64,000 nt of DNA from Trichopria drosophilae. Lineage: Eukaryota; Arthropoda; Insecta; Hymenoptera; Diapriidae. The position numbers were made by a program, and so were the translations under genes. Shown piece after piece: positions 9,743 to 19,352 of the stretch. Within the stretch, counting starts at the first letter, position 1; every line of letters starts with the position of its first letter. The notes under the pieces are model-generated. The model was not told where the DNA came from. It made no database searches and worked only from the letters and a program-made list of their open reading frames with translations. The stretch spans positions 70,017,501 to 70,081,500 of the forward strand of contig CM059582.1 in assembly GCA_030407085.1 (NCBI GenBank). Direction: 5' to 3'.

Positions 9743-11836
9743 ATGAAGTATAGTGTCGAAAATTTCATAATTTGTGACATGATATGGAATGCAGGTGCGA
9801 CTTCGAATAATCAAAAAGTTGAAGCTGTGATGAATGAAATACGTAGATGTACTACGTTTTCAGATCAGCAATACGCTATGATCTCGCATAAAATTCTCAA
9901 TAATTTCTTACCACAGTACAATAAAATGTGGCAACAAGTCAAAAGACGTAAAGATTATTTTAAACAAAAATACGACAATTATTTGAAAAGACTTTTTGAG
10001 GTCGACCTTTGTACCAGCCAAATTGCTACTACTAGCACTGATGCTGCCATAATCACAGATCGTAACTCCCTCAAAAAAGGTCGTCCACGGCTAACCTATG
10101 ATAACTCATCTTTACGAACGAAGCAAAGACGAATTGGAGACTTAGCTTCTACTCACAGTAAGGAAGAATTGCAGAAAGCATTAAAATTAAAAGAAAAAGA
10201 GGAACTACGAAACATGGATGATACAATGGAGGTTGATATTAGCGAGGAAGAAAATGCCGTCGACTTAAACAGAGTTCTTGCAATGTATATGGATGTAGGA
10301 TATAGTAAAAGAATGTATGAGATGGCAAGAAAACATCATTCATTGTTTAGTGATTCAGGCCATTTCCCACCTTATCACCATTTGCAAAGAGCTAAAGCAG
10401 ATTGCTATCCAGAACATATCACAATTTCTGAAACAAAAGCAAGTGTGCATTTTATATCTTTATTAGTGCACACTGCTAAGAGAATACTTTTGGTTGTTGG
10501 TGATGATAAAGTATCTGAAATTGGTAGTGAAACTTTAACTCTCATTGGGAAATGGGGCATGGATGGTGCTGGTGGTCAACAGACAACGAGGCAGAATTGG
10601 AGTGAAGGAAGAATGCATAATGGCTCTCAAGAACACAGTGATGGTGACAGCTTCGAAGAAGAAGAAGGCGGGGTTGACTCATATGTTAACGGTAATCCTC
10701 CAAAAGGAGCAGAACCTAAAAAGGCTGCAAATTGTGATAATAATGTAACTCGTGCAAATCGAGATGCAGCTGTTTTTACGGTTTCATTCGTCCCTCTGCA
10801 ACTGAAATGCAAATCATCAATCATTTGGACTAATCCAACTCCGTCCTCAGTTCGCTACTGTAGACCAGTTCGTTTTCAATTTGTCAAGGAAACTGAATCT
10901 CTGGCTAAAAAATTATATGATCGCTATAAAAAACTGTTAGAGAAAGTAGAGACATATTCCTTTGAAATGGCGAATTCGACGTATGACATTAAATTTCACT
11001 TACACTGCACGATGATTGACGGCAAAGTCTGCAATTTCTTTACGGATCAAAGATCTACTAGGAGTTGCAATATTTGCAAAGTCGGGCCTAAACTCATGAA
11101 CAATCTAGATTACATAAAAACAACTAAGTGGTATCATGAGTATTACGAATATGGTTTATCCACGTTGCATTGCTGGATTCGTTTCATGGAATACCTTTTA
11201 CATATTGCGTACAACATGGACGTTAAAAAACCCGAGGTGAAGTTGCCAATTGATAAAGAAACTCAAAAGATCACAAAACGTAGAGTTCAAGAATCCCTAA
11301 GGAAAATAAATATTTATGTGGATATAGTCAAACAAGGGTTTGGGACAAGCAATACAGGCAATGTCGCTCGTTCATTTTTTGCCCAAGCAGACTCGGTTGC
11401 GGAGGTCACAGGATTAGACGTCAACATAATAAAACGCTTCCATAACATTCTGCAAGTTCTGACGTGTGGTAAACCTGTCAATGTTCCGCAATTTGAAAAG
11501 TACTGTAACGAAACAGCGGAATTGTGCGTAGCGGTATATCCTTGGTACAAAATGGCTCCTTCTGTGCATAAAGTACTATGTCATGGTAGCAAGATAATTG
11601 ACTGTTTTCGTGTTCCGATAGGATGGTTGTCAGAAGAGGCACAAGAGGCAACGAACAAAATTTTCCGCAAAGCTCGGGCATCCAATAGTCGCATGTCTTC
11701 ACGCCAAAACACTAATGAAGACATAATACATTACCTACTAATGTATTCTGATCCAGTACTAACATCGTTGAGCCTCAAATTAGAAAAGAAATTCATTGAG
11801 CTTTCCCCCGAAGCTGAAGAAATGCTAGTTTCTTAA
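9743..11836 (+). CDS. Transib-family transposase (RAG1 relative)
   Basis: A DDE-type DNA transposase of the Transib superfamily, from which the RAG1 V(D)J recombinase core descends. Numbering from the ATG at 9,743 (697 residues; the frame also opens at 9,689 with a hydrophobic, unlikely N terminus), I see D274 in GMDGAGGQ, D426 in TMIDGKVCN, zinc cysteines C442/C445 in CNIC, zinc histidines H609/H614 in HKVLCH, and E635 in AQEATNK. These align with RAG1 D600, D708, C727/C730, H937/H942 and E962. Supporting Transib signatures are LHCWIRFMEYLLH and GNVARSFF. The N-terminal basic KGRPRLTYD segment probably binds DNA. No stop or frameshift interrupts it, so catalytic capacity is plausible. Confidence 0.88.
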   Translation: MKYSVENFIICDMIWNAGATSNNQKVEAVMNEIRRCTTFSDQQYAMISHKILNNFLPQYNKMWQQVKRRKDYFKQKYDNYLKRLFEVDLCTSQIATTSTDAAIITDRNSLKKGRPRLTYDNSSLRTKQRRIGDLASTHSKEELQKALKLKEKEELRNMDDTMEVDISEEENAVDLNRVLAMYMDVGYSKRMYEMARKHHSLFSDSGHFPPYHHLQRAKADCYPEHITISETKASVHFISLLVHTAKRILLVVGDDKVSEIGSETLTLIGKWGMDGAGGQQTTRQNWSEGRMHNGSQEHSDGDSFEEEEGGVDSYVNGNPPKGAEPKKAANCDNNVTRANRDAAVFTVSFVPLQLKCKSSIIWTNPTPSSVRYCRPVRFQFVKETESLAKKLYDRYKKLLEKVETYSFEMANSTYDIKFHLHCTMIDGKVCNFFTDQRSTRSCNICKVGPKLMNNLDYIKTTKWYHEYYEYGLSTLHCWIRFMEYLLHIAYNMDVKKPEVKLPIDKETQKITKRRVQESLRKINIYVDIVKQGFGTSNTGNVARSFFAQADSVAEVTGLDVNIIKRFHNILQVLTCGKPVNVPQFEKYCNETAELCVAVYPWYKMAPSVHKVLCHGSKIIDCFRVPIGWLSEEAQEATNKIFRKARASNSRMSSRQNTNEDIIHYLLMYSDPVLTSLSLKLEKKFIELSPEAEEMLVS

Positions 11837-12317
11837 ATTCCTGATCTTCAACAGTGAAAAAATCTATAAAATCAGAAAATCCAAAAAAATCAATAAAATC
11901 AAAAAATCAAAAAAAATAAATATAACCAGAAAAAAAATTTAAAAAAATAATAAAAAAAAAAATCAATTAAAAAAAACATGATTCTTGATATACGTCTACC
12001 TCCCCGCGGTAAGAATCGGTAACAGTCACCGATACAGTACTGGCTAATGACGTAATATACAGCAATTACGAAAAAGAAACTTGGATTACTGCACACACAT
12101 TGGAGGAATCGCAAGATTTATAAAACACTGTTTAATGATCTTGGGAAATGTAAAATGTCATGCGTTTGACTGTCAATAGTCACGCGTTGGTCACGTGAAG
12201 TTTACCTTCAATTTTTCCTAACGAAACCATTATCTTTTATTACATATTTTTTCAGCCTAGATCGAGAGCGCTACAAAATAGTCAAAGATGTTACAGTTTG
12301 TTCAGTACTTGCATAAT
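11837..12317. other. Non-coding stretch downstream of Transib
   Basis: Begins with very A-rich sequence (11,850-11,980), then unique sequence with no gene recognised. The right Transib terminus should lie here; AAAACACTG near 12,123 resembles a CAC-type end, but no matching inverted partner was found upstream. Confidence 0.4.
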
Positions 12318-13200
<883 letters not shown>

Positions 13201-13530
13201 TTCACAGAAAATGAACTCCCTCTGAGATATTTCCCCGTTCCGGGACTTTCAAGTTTCACCTTTAAATGACCTTGACCAAAATATCGTTCATATCATAATC
13301 GGACGTAAAATTTCCCGCTTTTTCCGAAACCATGAAAAAAATAGAGGTTCGCATTAAAAAAAATAAACTTAACTTTGAAATAACCTTCAAGGTCATGTTC
13401 AAGGTCAAATTCTATGCTACCATTAAATAGCCCGTGAAAAATCCTAAAACTTTTGTCTAAAACATTTTTCCCGAAAATGTCCTCTCGCTGAGATATTTTG
13501 CTGTTCCGGGACTTTTGGATCACCCTGTAT
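13201..13530. repeat. Solo mariner-type terminal module
   Basis: Two modules in series, each with a CTCCC/CTCTCGCTGAGATATTT segment, a GTTCCGGGACTTT segment and TGACCTTGA-type half-sites. The right edge reads GATCACCCTGTATA, a mariner-style terminus (CAGGGTG inverted) followed by TA. No transposase is attached. The same family recurs at 37.63-37.93 kb. Confidence 0.6.
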
Positions 13531-13861
13531 ATATATATATACATATATACATATACATATACATATATATATGCATATATGCATAATTTCTACTTAAATG
13601 TAACTCAACTGCACATAATCATGTATTCCTAAAGCACAAATCATTCATTTCTTGTCACTCGAACAAATTTAGTGGTTACCAAAACCTATGTTTTACATAG
13701 AGAGTACAATTTTGAGGTTATGGTCGTTTGTGACCTTCCAATAGCAGCTACCTTCCAAAGTACAATCCCTCCAGAGTATTTTAAAAAAAAATTTGTATTT
13801 TTTAATCGACAGGAAAATTGTCGAAACATATTTGACGTCAACGTTCTAACCGTTAAACACT
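13531..13861. other. TA-rich tract and unassigned sequence left of the Polinton
   Basis: An (TA)n/(TACATA)n tract occupies about 13,527-13,580. The rest shows no gene or repeat I can name. The outer boundary of the Polinton lies near 13,862 and appears degraded. Confidence 0.5.
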
Positions 13862-14640
13862 GTGCGCCGGGGGAGGTCGGCATCGGCGTTTTCCTACCTC
13901 TCATTCGAAGCGTGCTTGAATAGCGCCGGGAGAGGTCGGCATCGGCACCGACCATCTTTGGAAAAACACGTGTACCTTCGACCCCCTGACGCTCGGGGCC
14001 TGCACGGAGAGAACATTCGAGCGTATACTGTGTTAGTAAACAGAGCTGCTACTCGAAATGTGTGGCCTCTCTTGTTCTGCGAATCTTATAGCTTTTGCTT
14101 TTGCCTAGCACGGCAGCCGTGCTAGACCGCGACAAGTGTCGTACGAAAGTCTGGCATCGCTGCCGTTAGAAAAGAGAGAAGTACGGCAATACTGCTAGAT
14201 GTACGTATGACATTTGTCGCGAGTCTAGCACGGTTACCGAGTAGAAGGCAAGAGTGTGCGTTCTGCTATAGCCCTGGCGACTGTTATCTGAAAGTTCTCT
14301 CCGTGTGGCGGTCTGTTTTCCTATTTTTCATTTGAAGCATGCTTGAATAGCGCCGGGGAGGTCGGCATCGGCACCGACCCTCCCTGACGCTCGGGGCCTG
14401 GCAGGTCGGTTTTTCCTACATCTTTGGAAAAACACATGTTACTTCGACCACCCCTGGAAAAACACATGGATGGTATACGAGTTGAGACGCGTCTAAAATC
14501 CATTAGTCATTCCATATTTGGGAAACACATGTCATTTCTAAGAATATTAGATAATATGTTGGGACCTATATCTCGTAAAGATGGTATACGAGTTGAGACG
14601 CGTCATCCATTAGTCATTACGTTAATCATCGACCTTTTGT
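13862..14640 (+). repeat. Polinton left terminal inverted repeat
   Basis: Matches the reverse complement of about 26,655-27,250. The outer part consists of tandem units of about 121 bp (GCTTGAATAGCGCCGGG, GGTCGGCATCGGCACCGACC, ATCTTTGGAAAAACAC, CTCGGGGCCTGGCGGTCTG). The inner part carries GATGGTATACGAGTTGAGAC at 14,469 and again at 14,579. A 303-bp MITE is inserted at 14,003-14,305. Confidence 0.85.
14003..14305. mobile_element. MITE inserted in the Polinton left TIR
   Basis: A 303-bp element with perfect 12-bp ends CACGGAGAGAAC..GTTCTCTCCGTG. It also has an inner inverted pair (GTGCTAGACCGCGACAA and TTGTCGCGAGTCTAGCAC). It is flanked by TG on both sides (14,001-2 and 14,306-7). The intact right TIR reads across this point without the insert (GGGCCTGGCGGTCTG type), so the boundaries and a 2-bp TG duplication are directly supported. 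No coding capacity. Confidence 0.85.
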
Positions 14641-14811
14641 TAAATATGACCATTTTAAATAACCCATTTTCTTTTTTTTTGTACATTATCATGCAGGAAG
14701 GAAGATGAAGAAAATATAGAAGATATATTTAATCTTTTGTTTCCATCAATGAACGTTGTGGAGATGCAAGTTGTTCACATAGATTTTCCAATACCCAATT
14801 CTTAAGTATTT

Positions 14812-15261
14812 TTACATTTTTTTAGCGCATGTTCCATTAATCGTATGATTTTCACACTTCTCCGACAATTGATATTGCTGCTGCTGTTTCAGTTTTATTA
14901 GAGATGAGCAGTCCAAAATGTCGAGATTGATAATATTTTCAGCGTTTAATATATCCTCCAACCAAAATTTTGTATCGACTCCTTTTACATAAATTTTGTT
15001 GGCACATTTAATGATATCGTCCAAAGTCTCATTTACAGCATCAAAGGGAACGTCGCCAGATTGCCATGGTAAACCGTGATAATTATTCATCAACCAGTTA
15101 TTCACTGTCTTATAGTGTAAAGGTAACCACACCCATTGATAAGGTGGTTTAAACACATAAGTCACAATTTCACTGTCGACAATATTTATTATAGACATTT
15201 CCTTCGGTATGAACCTATTACCAGGCCCGCGGAATCCCTGCACGTCTACAACGTATTCCAT
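14812..15261 (-). CDS. Polinton-associated protein of unknown function (149 aa)
   Basis: An intact 149-residue frame beginning MEYVVDVQGFRG, immediately downstream of the protease on the same strand. It has aromatic-rich blocks (PYQWVWLPLHY, NNWLMNNYHGLPW) and a Gln-rich KLKQQQQYQL tail. I recall similar proteins beside Polinton genes in insects but cannot name a function; early Asp/Glu residues could suit a nuclease fold, which is only a guess. The compact tail-to-head spacing (about 20 bp after the last protease-frame stop at 15,281) fits a Polinton gene cluster. Confidence 0.55.
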   Translation of the reverse strand: MEYVVDVQGFRGPGNRFIPKEMSIINIVDSEIVTYVFKPPYQWVWLPLHYKTVNNWLMNNYHGLPWQSGDVPFDAVNETLDDIIKCANKIYVKGVDTKFWLEDILNAENIINLDILDCSSLIKLKQQQQYQLSEKCENHTINGTCAKKM

Positions 15262-15280
15262 TTCGGATGAAACTGATTCA

Positions 15281-15619
15281 CTAGTGAATAAAGTATAACC
15301 GCGTTTTATTCATTAATTGACGCACGCGCAATTTTCCCAACTCAGCAGATGGGGTGAGATTTCCAAAGCTGTCAAAATAAACGACCTTAGAGCCACGTTT
15401 TCAATATGCTACCCAATGTGTCCCTGGACCGCTTGCATCGTCTAAATTTATGACTGCACATTCATTAACTTGGGGACTCTTTGGTAAATTATTACGCATA
15501 AAGACACCTCTAAAATTCGGAATTCCAGCTTCTTTCGAATATTTTATTATATTTATGCATCGGTGAGTGCTCGATGTGGTAGCTTTACAAGATTTTTCGA
15601 TTTTTTCTACATTTAACAC
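15281..15619 (-). pseudogene. Polinton adenain-like cysteine protease, truncated
   Basis: A maturation protease related to adenovirus adenain. The catalytic His is seen in GTHWVAY (about residue 69), preceded by NECAVINLDDASGPG. A premature TGA at 15,401-15,403 follows directly. The same frame continues beyond it with a FDSFG block, which should hold the acidic partner of the triad, and ends at 15,281. The segment that should carry the catalytic Cys is missing, so the enzyme is inactive on sequence grounds. Its start overlaps the upstream pX-like frame by about 35 bp, as in compact viral clusters. Confidence 0.75.
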
Positions 15620-16097
15620 CTAATCCCGTTTTATATGGTTTTAATTTTAAACCAAGACCATTTTTATAAGGTTTAAGATATAACCCTTTACCTATAGCTA
15701 TTGTCTCCATAGCACGATTATGCCTTTTACTTTCAAGTAACTGCTTTTGAGCAGCTTTTGCAGCATTAACAGCCTTGGTTATACCCTCTGTGCCACCGGC
15801 TAATGCACCTACAGCACTTAATCCAGCAAATATGGGTGCTAGGAATGGCAAGAATCCTCCAACCTTTGCAGGTATCGATAGGTGTCGAGTTTTTTGTATG
15901 AATTGCTTGCCACCGGCTTCTTTTACTGCTTTACGTGCTCCTTTCGAAGCACTCGATATAACATTTTGAACATTATTACTTGGTGACATTGACATTGTTA
16001 TATCCCATATCTGAGAAGCAGATCTGGAACATTTTAGTTGGCCATTTTTTTGGTCAAGGCACTTAAGCCCTTTACCTGGGAGCTGGCCGTTGATCAT
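15585..16097 (-). CDS. Small Polinton virion-type protein (pX/pVI-like candidate)
   Basis: A 170-residue frame. After a variable N terminus (a likely alternative start is the MSMSPSNN methionine at residue 35) comes a Gly/Ala-rich hydrophobic segment, FLPFLAPIFAGLSAVGALAGG (about residues 83-103). Next is an Ala-rich helix with KAVNAAKAAQKQLLESK. Then come near-duplicate basic blocks GLYLKPYKNGLGLKLKPYKTGLGVK. A membrane-active helix followed by basic residues recalls adenovirus minor core/capsid proteins. The placement directly before the protease supports a virion role. Function is inferred from composition and context. Confidence 0.5.
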   Translation of the reverse strand: MINGQLPGKGLKCLDQKNGQLKCSRSASQIWDITMSMSPSNNVQNVISSASKGARKAVKEAGGKQFIQKTRHLSIPAKVGGFLPFLAPIFAGLSAVGALAGGTEGITKAVNAAKAAQKQLLESKRHNRAMETIAIGKGLYLKPYKNGLGLKLKPYKTGLGVKCRKNRKIL

Positions 16098-17070
16098 GAG
16101 TTTAAGGAAAGGAAGGAGGGGGAAAATAACCTCAGTATTCAGCTTTTTTAATCAGTAATTGATTAATTTTGTGGATCTCATATCCCTTTTTGCTCATTTC
16201 GTCACCATCGGTTATTGGAGAGGATTTATAGGGATGTCAGGTCAAGGGGAATTAACTGTAGGGAAGGGAGATTGTGAATAAAACATTTTTTTATAAATAA
16301 ATATATATATTTTATTTCTCTTTTTATTTGTTTTACGGGAAAGGAATATTTAGGGTTGTTTTCGGAACGACCTCAACCGCTGGTTAGCGTTTAAATTCGC
16401 CACTGCCCCTCAACCGCTGGGTAGCGGTTAAAGTCAGTAAAGATCTGGTTCGAGGAGGCTGCATTTATACAGAATTTATACGTATACTTGCATGCGTTGG
16501 ACGAAAAGAGAAGATGAGATAGGAAATACATATTTGTAGAATGAGCTTATTGGTTCAAAACTTTTGGCGGCAAGAGTTTTCTAACGGAAGTCTATCTTTT
16601 AAATTTTCCTGTTCGTTAAAAATGAATTTCCGCCGAGTACAGTAGTTTTGTTGGGTAAGTCATAAAATTCTCAAGTATCGTGTGTGCATTGGGCGGCTTC
16701 TCTGTTCGACCAAAGACATCTAAAAACTAATTTCTAATTTATTGTATAAATTAAAAAATGAAATTTAATTAACTTCATTTGATTAGGTATGAATTTAAAA
16801 AGTCCAAACACTTAATAGTTTGGTTTAGTTTGAAACAAAAATTAATTATTGTTTTGAGTATTATTTAATCATATTTCATTTTTATTCTTAACTTAAGTTT
16901 ATGATCTAGTTCTTAACGCTATTCACTAATCACTAGGTTCACTTAATGTTCATTATTAATGTTCATTTTAGTTTTGTGCACTAATATCTTTCTTTTAGAA
17001 AACGTCTTTGTTCCTTTCTTATCTGTTCTATTTTTATCGATGAATAAAAGCCGGCGTTTCATGGCATGAA
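16098..17070. other. Polinton gap without genes; two stem-loops
   Basis: Nearly 1 kb where capsid genes might be expected, with no coherent reading frame on either strand. Contents: an AT-rich tract (16,280-16,330); two tandem copies of CCTCAACCGCTGG(T/G)TAGCG at 16,373-16,393 and 16,409-16,428, each able to form a stem-loop; and TATA-like ATTTATAC motifs near 16,465-16,480. Confidence 0.6.
16412..16429. other. Perfect stem-loop in the Polinton gap
   Basis: AACCGCT-GGGT-AGCGGTT is a perfect 7-bp stem with a 4-nt loop. A near-identical partner with one mismatch lies about 36 bp upstream (AACCGCTGGTTAGCGTTT). Role unknown. Confidence 0.5.
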
Positions 17071-17565
17071 CTATTTACGATTTTCGTTAGGATGTAACAA
17101 CATTTTAGCAGCCGCAATAATGTTGTTCAATGATGTTGTTTTCTTTTTTGACGCTTTCTTCTTTTTCAGCCCCATGCCTAATTTACTTTTTAGTTTCATT
17201 GTGTTTGCAACACCCCAAGCTGCCGCCTTTTCTGTAATGCTTGTGTCTTTTGCTAAAACTCGCTTTCAAGCCTGCTCCGCTAATATACGATCCGCCTCGC
17301 TTCTAGCGGCGGGATATTCATGAGTTTTGGAATAAACGATATCGTGTTCTTTGCAGGCCTTGTCCAAGAGATTTATCCCCGGATCACCCCTTGCTAATCG
17401 TTGCTTTAATTTTGTACCAGGCCTACAGTACTGATAACCGGGTATATGAAGTTCGACCGGTAATTTATTAATTAAAGTATTGACCAATCCTGTCTCACTC
17501 TTTATCCGATTTTGTTTCTTGTTTCTACTTACATATGTAATCATTTTAAGATGTGCATCATTCAA
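17071..17565 (-). pseudogene. Polinton PLA2-like (parvovirus VP1-type phospholipase) gene with one nonsense codon
   Basis: The frame opens at 17,565. It carries the phospholipase A2 signature seen in parvovirus VP1u-like proteins: the calcium-loop-like YQYCRPGT, then the catalytic helix DKACKEHDIVYS with the His-Asp pair (about residues 69-80). Such enzymes breach endosomal membranes during virion entry. A TGA at 17,266-17,268 ends the frame at residue 99, where a Trp codon would differ by one base. The same frame then continues open to TAG at 17,071-17,073 with a Lys-rich tail. It diverges from the ATPase gene across only about 70 bp. Confidence 0.75.
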
Positions 17566-17637
17566 ATATCAAACAGTTAATGACTGACATTACATATAAA
17601 GGCGCTACTTATACTTTTATGTTCAGTTATTATCAAA
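17566..17637. promoter_or_regulatory. Short divergent intergenic region between PLA2-like and ATPase genes
   Basis: Only 72 bp separate the two divergent starts. An ACATATAAAGG TATA-like motif lies at about 17,593-17,602. The region probably holds both core promoters; this is inferred from spacing and composition. Confidence 0.4.
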
Positions 17638-18369
17638 ATGCGATTTCATAAATAACCAACAAAAATCCCAATCATCAATTTTGATGATTTAACATCGTCT
17701 GCACAAAATAATGCAACTAATCATAAACGACATGGGGAGTTGCTGCCAAATAGTATACGTGCACTTGTCTGTGGCCCGTCTAATTGCGGAAAAACAAATA
17801 CATTACTCAGTCTAATCATCGATCAGGATGGATTAAAGTTTGAAAATATATATGTATATTCGAAATCGTTAAATCAACCGAAATATCAATTTTTACAAAA
17901 CTTACTCGACTCTGTGGAGGGTATAGGATACTTTCCTTTTCACGATAATGAACAAGTAGTACCACCCCCCGAGGCTAGGCCGAACTCTATTATTATATTT
18001 GATGATGTTGCATGCGAGAAGCAAGATAACATTAGATCCTTCTTTTGTATGGGTAGACATAATTGCGTCGATTGCTTTTATCTCAGTCAAACCTATACTC
18101 GTGTTCCCATGCATCTTATTCGAGATAACGTAAACTTTCTGGTTCTCTTTAGGCAGGATGAAATGAATCTTAAGCATGTGTATAATGATCATGTCAATAC
18201 GGATATGACATTTAACACATTCAAAGATATATGTGCGCAATGTTGGACAGATAAGCATGGCTTTATAGTAATAGATAAAGACAGTGAATTAGAAGAGGGA
18301 AGATATAGAAAAGGTTTTGATTGTTTTATAAGCATAAATGATTTTAAGAACAATCAAAAAATGTTGTAA
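17638..18369 (+). pseudogene. Polinton genome-packaging ATPase (FtsK/HerA, A32-like)
   Basis: A viral-type packaging ATPase that pumps element DNA into capsids. Walker A is GPSNCGKT and Walker B is SIIIFDDV (about 70 residues later). The conserved FYLSQTYTRVP region follows, probably sensor I. The ATG at 17,638 is the natural start from context, but a TAA occupies codon 6 (17,653-17,655). From 17,656 the frame runs open to the TAA at 18,367, so the ATPase core itself is intact. The ATPase core length of about 235 codons is normal. Only initiation downstream could give product. Confidence 0.8.
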
Positions 18370-18404
18370 CAAGTCAGTGCAGAGTGAGACTTGCATGCAT
18401 TAAC

Positions 18405-19325
18405 ATGTCCTCCTCACTTCAACAGCAGCAAGACGTATTACGTCAAATTGTCAAAGCTAGTGAATCTATTCGCCGGAAACAACGATTATTAAAAATTGGT
18501 AAAGAAACGCATGACTTTGCGATAAGTGAAACCCTCAAACCTTTAATAAGTCCATTGGAAAAAATAGCCGACGCTTCAACAATGTCGACCAGTAAACATG
18601 CAATTGATGATACACAGGATAAAGTAGCGGATAGTATGGAAATTAATGATGTTAACGATTATGATGATGATGATGATGATATGCGTGATGGATATAATAC
18701 CCCTTTAGATCAGACATTTAGCAGTGATATTAAAACACCCACATATCATACTGAAGAAAGGTTATCAAATAAGTTTCTGACTTTACTGATGAGGAATATT
18801 CACGAGAGAAGTGATATCATTGATACAATTTATGGTGTTCGCATAGAAGGTGGTACTACAAGAATCGGCGATTCGACAATAGAATTTAAGAATAAAAATG
18901 TAATTGTTAAGGATCACATATTTGCTATTACTGAAGGTTTGCTAGAGTTATTATTTAAGAAAAAAGCTGATATAGCTATAATCCAACAATCTGATTTAAA
19001 CAATTACAAAAGTATACTTACCTTAACTAATGCCCATAGGAAAGATTGGAATCAGGAAAAACCTACTGGATATAATGCTTCCGACAAGTATCGAAACTAT
19101 ATCAAAGATGTGTTCAAAGATGTTCCGAAAAAGGGTGGTAATTTGCCTGAATACATGATTGCTGGACAAAACCGTAAAATTGATTACGTGCATTGGGATG
19201 ATCCAAATGAACTTGTCGATCGTTTCCGCCTTCTAATAGCATCGCAAGCTGAGGGTAATTCAAGTCTATCGAATGAAATTTTATCGATCATTGAGGAGTT
19301 TCGCGAAGCTAATATAATTTATTAA
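18405..19325 (+). CDS. Polinton-associated protein of unknown function (306 aa)
   Basis: I chose the ATG at 18,405 (MSSSLQQQQ), 35 bp after the ATPase stop. The protein has a Gln/Lys-rich N-terminal helix (EKIADAS, RRKQRLLKIG), an acidic low-complexity run (DYDDDDDDMRDG, about residues 83-96) and a globular C-terminal half. That half has repeated aromatic/acidic landmarks (IDTIYGVRIEGG, WNQEKPTGYNASDKYRNYI, VHWDDPNELVDRFRLL). I recall the C-terminal half as a DUF found in insect Polinton-type proteins, but no function is known. It is uninterrupted, unlike its neighbours. Confidence 0.65.
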   Translation: MSSSLQQQQDVLRQIVKASESIRRKQRLLKIGKETHDFAISETLKPLISPLEKIADASTMSTSKHAIDDTQDKVADSMEINDVNDYDDDDDDMRDGYNTPLDQTFSSDIKTPTYHTEERLSNKFLTLLMRNIHERSDIIDTIYGVRIEGGTTRIGDSTIEFKNKNVIVKDHIFAITEGLLELLFKKKADIAIIQQSDLNNYKSILTLTNAHRKDWNQEKPTGYNASDKYRNYIKDVFKDVPKKGGNLPEYMIAGQNRKIDYVHWDDPNELVDRFRLLIASQAEGNSSLSNEILSIIEEFREANIIY

Positions 19326-19352
19326 TTTTGCGATAATTACGTCAGTATCATA

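Noticed and set aside
17066..17323. Plus-strand 85-codon frame
   Set aside because: Antisense to the PLA2-like gene, whose motifs and continuing frame on the minus strand explain the openness.
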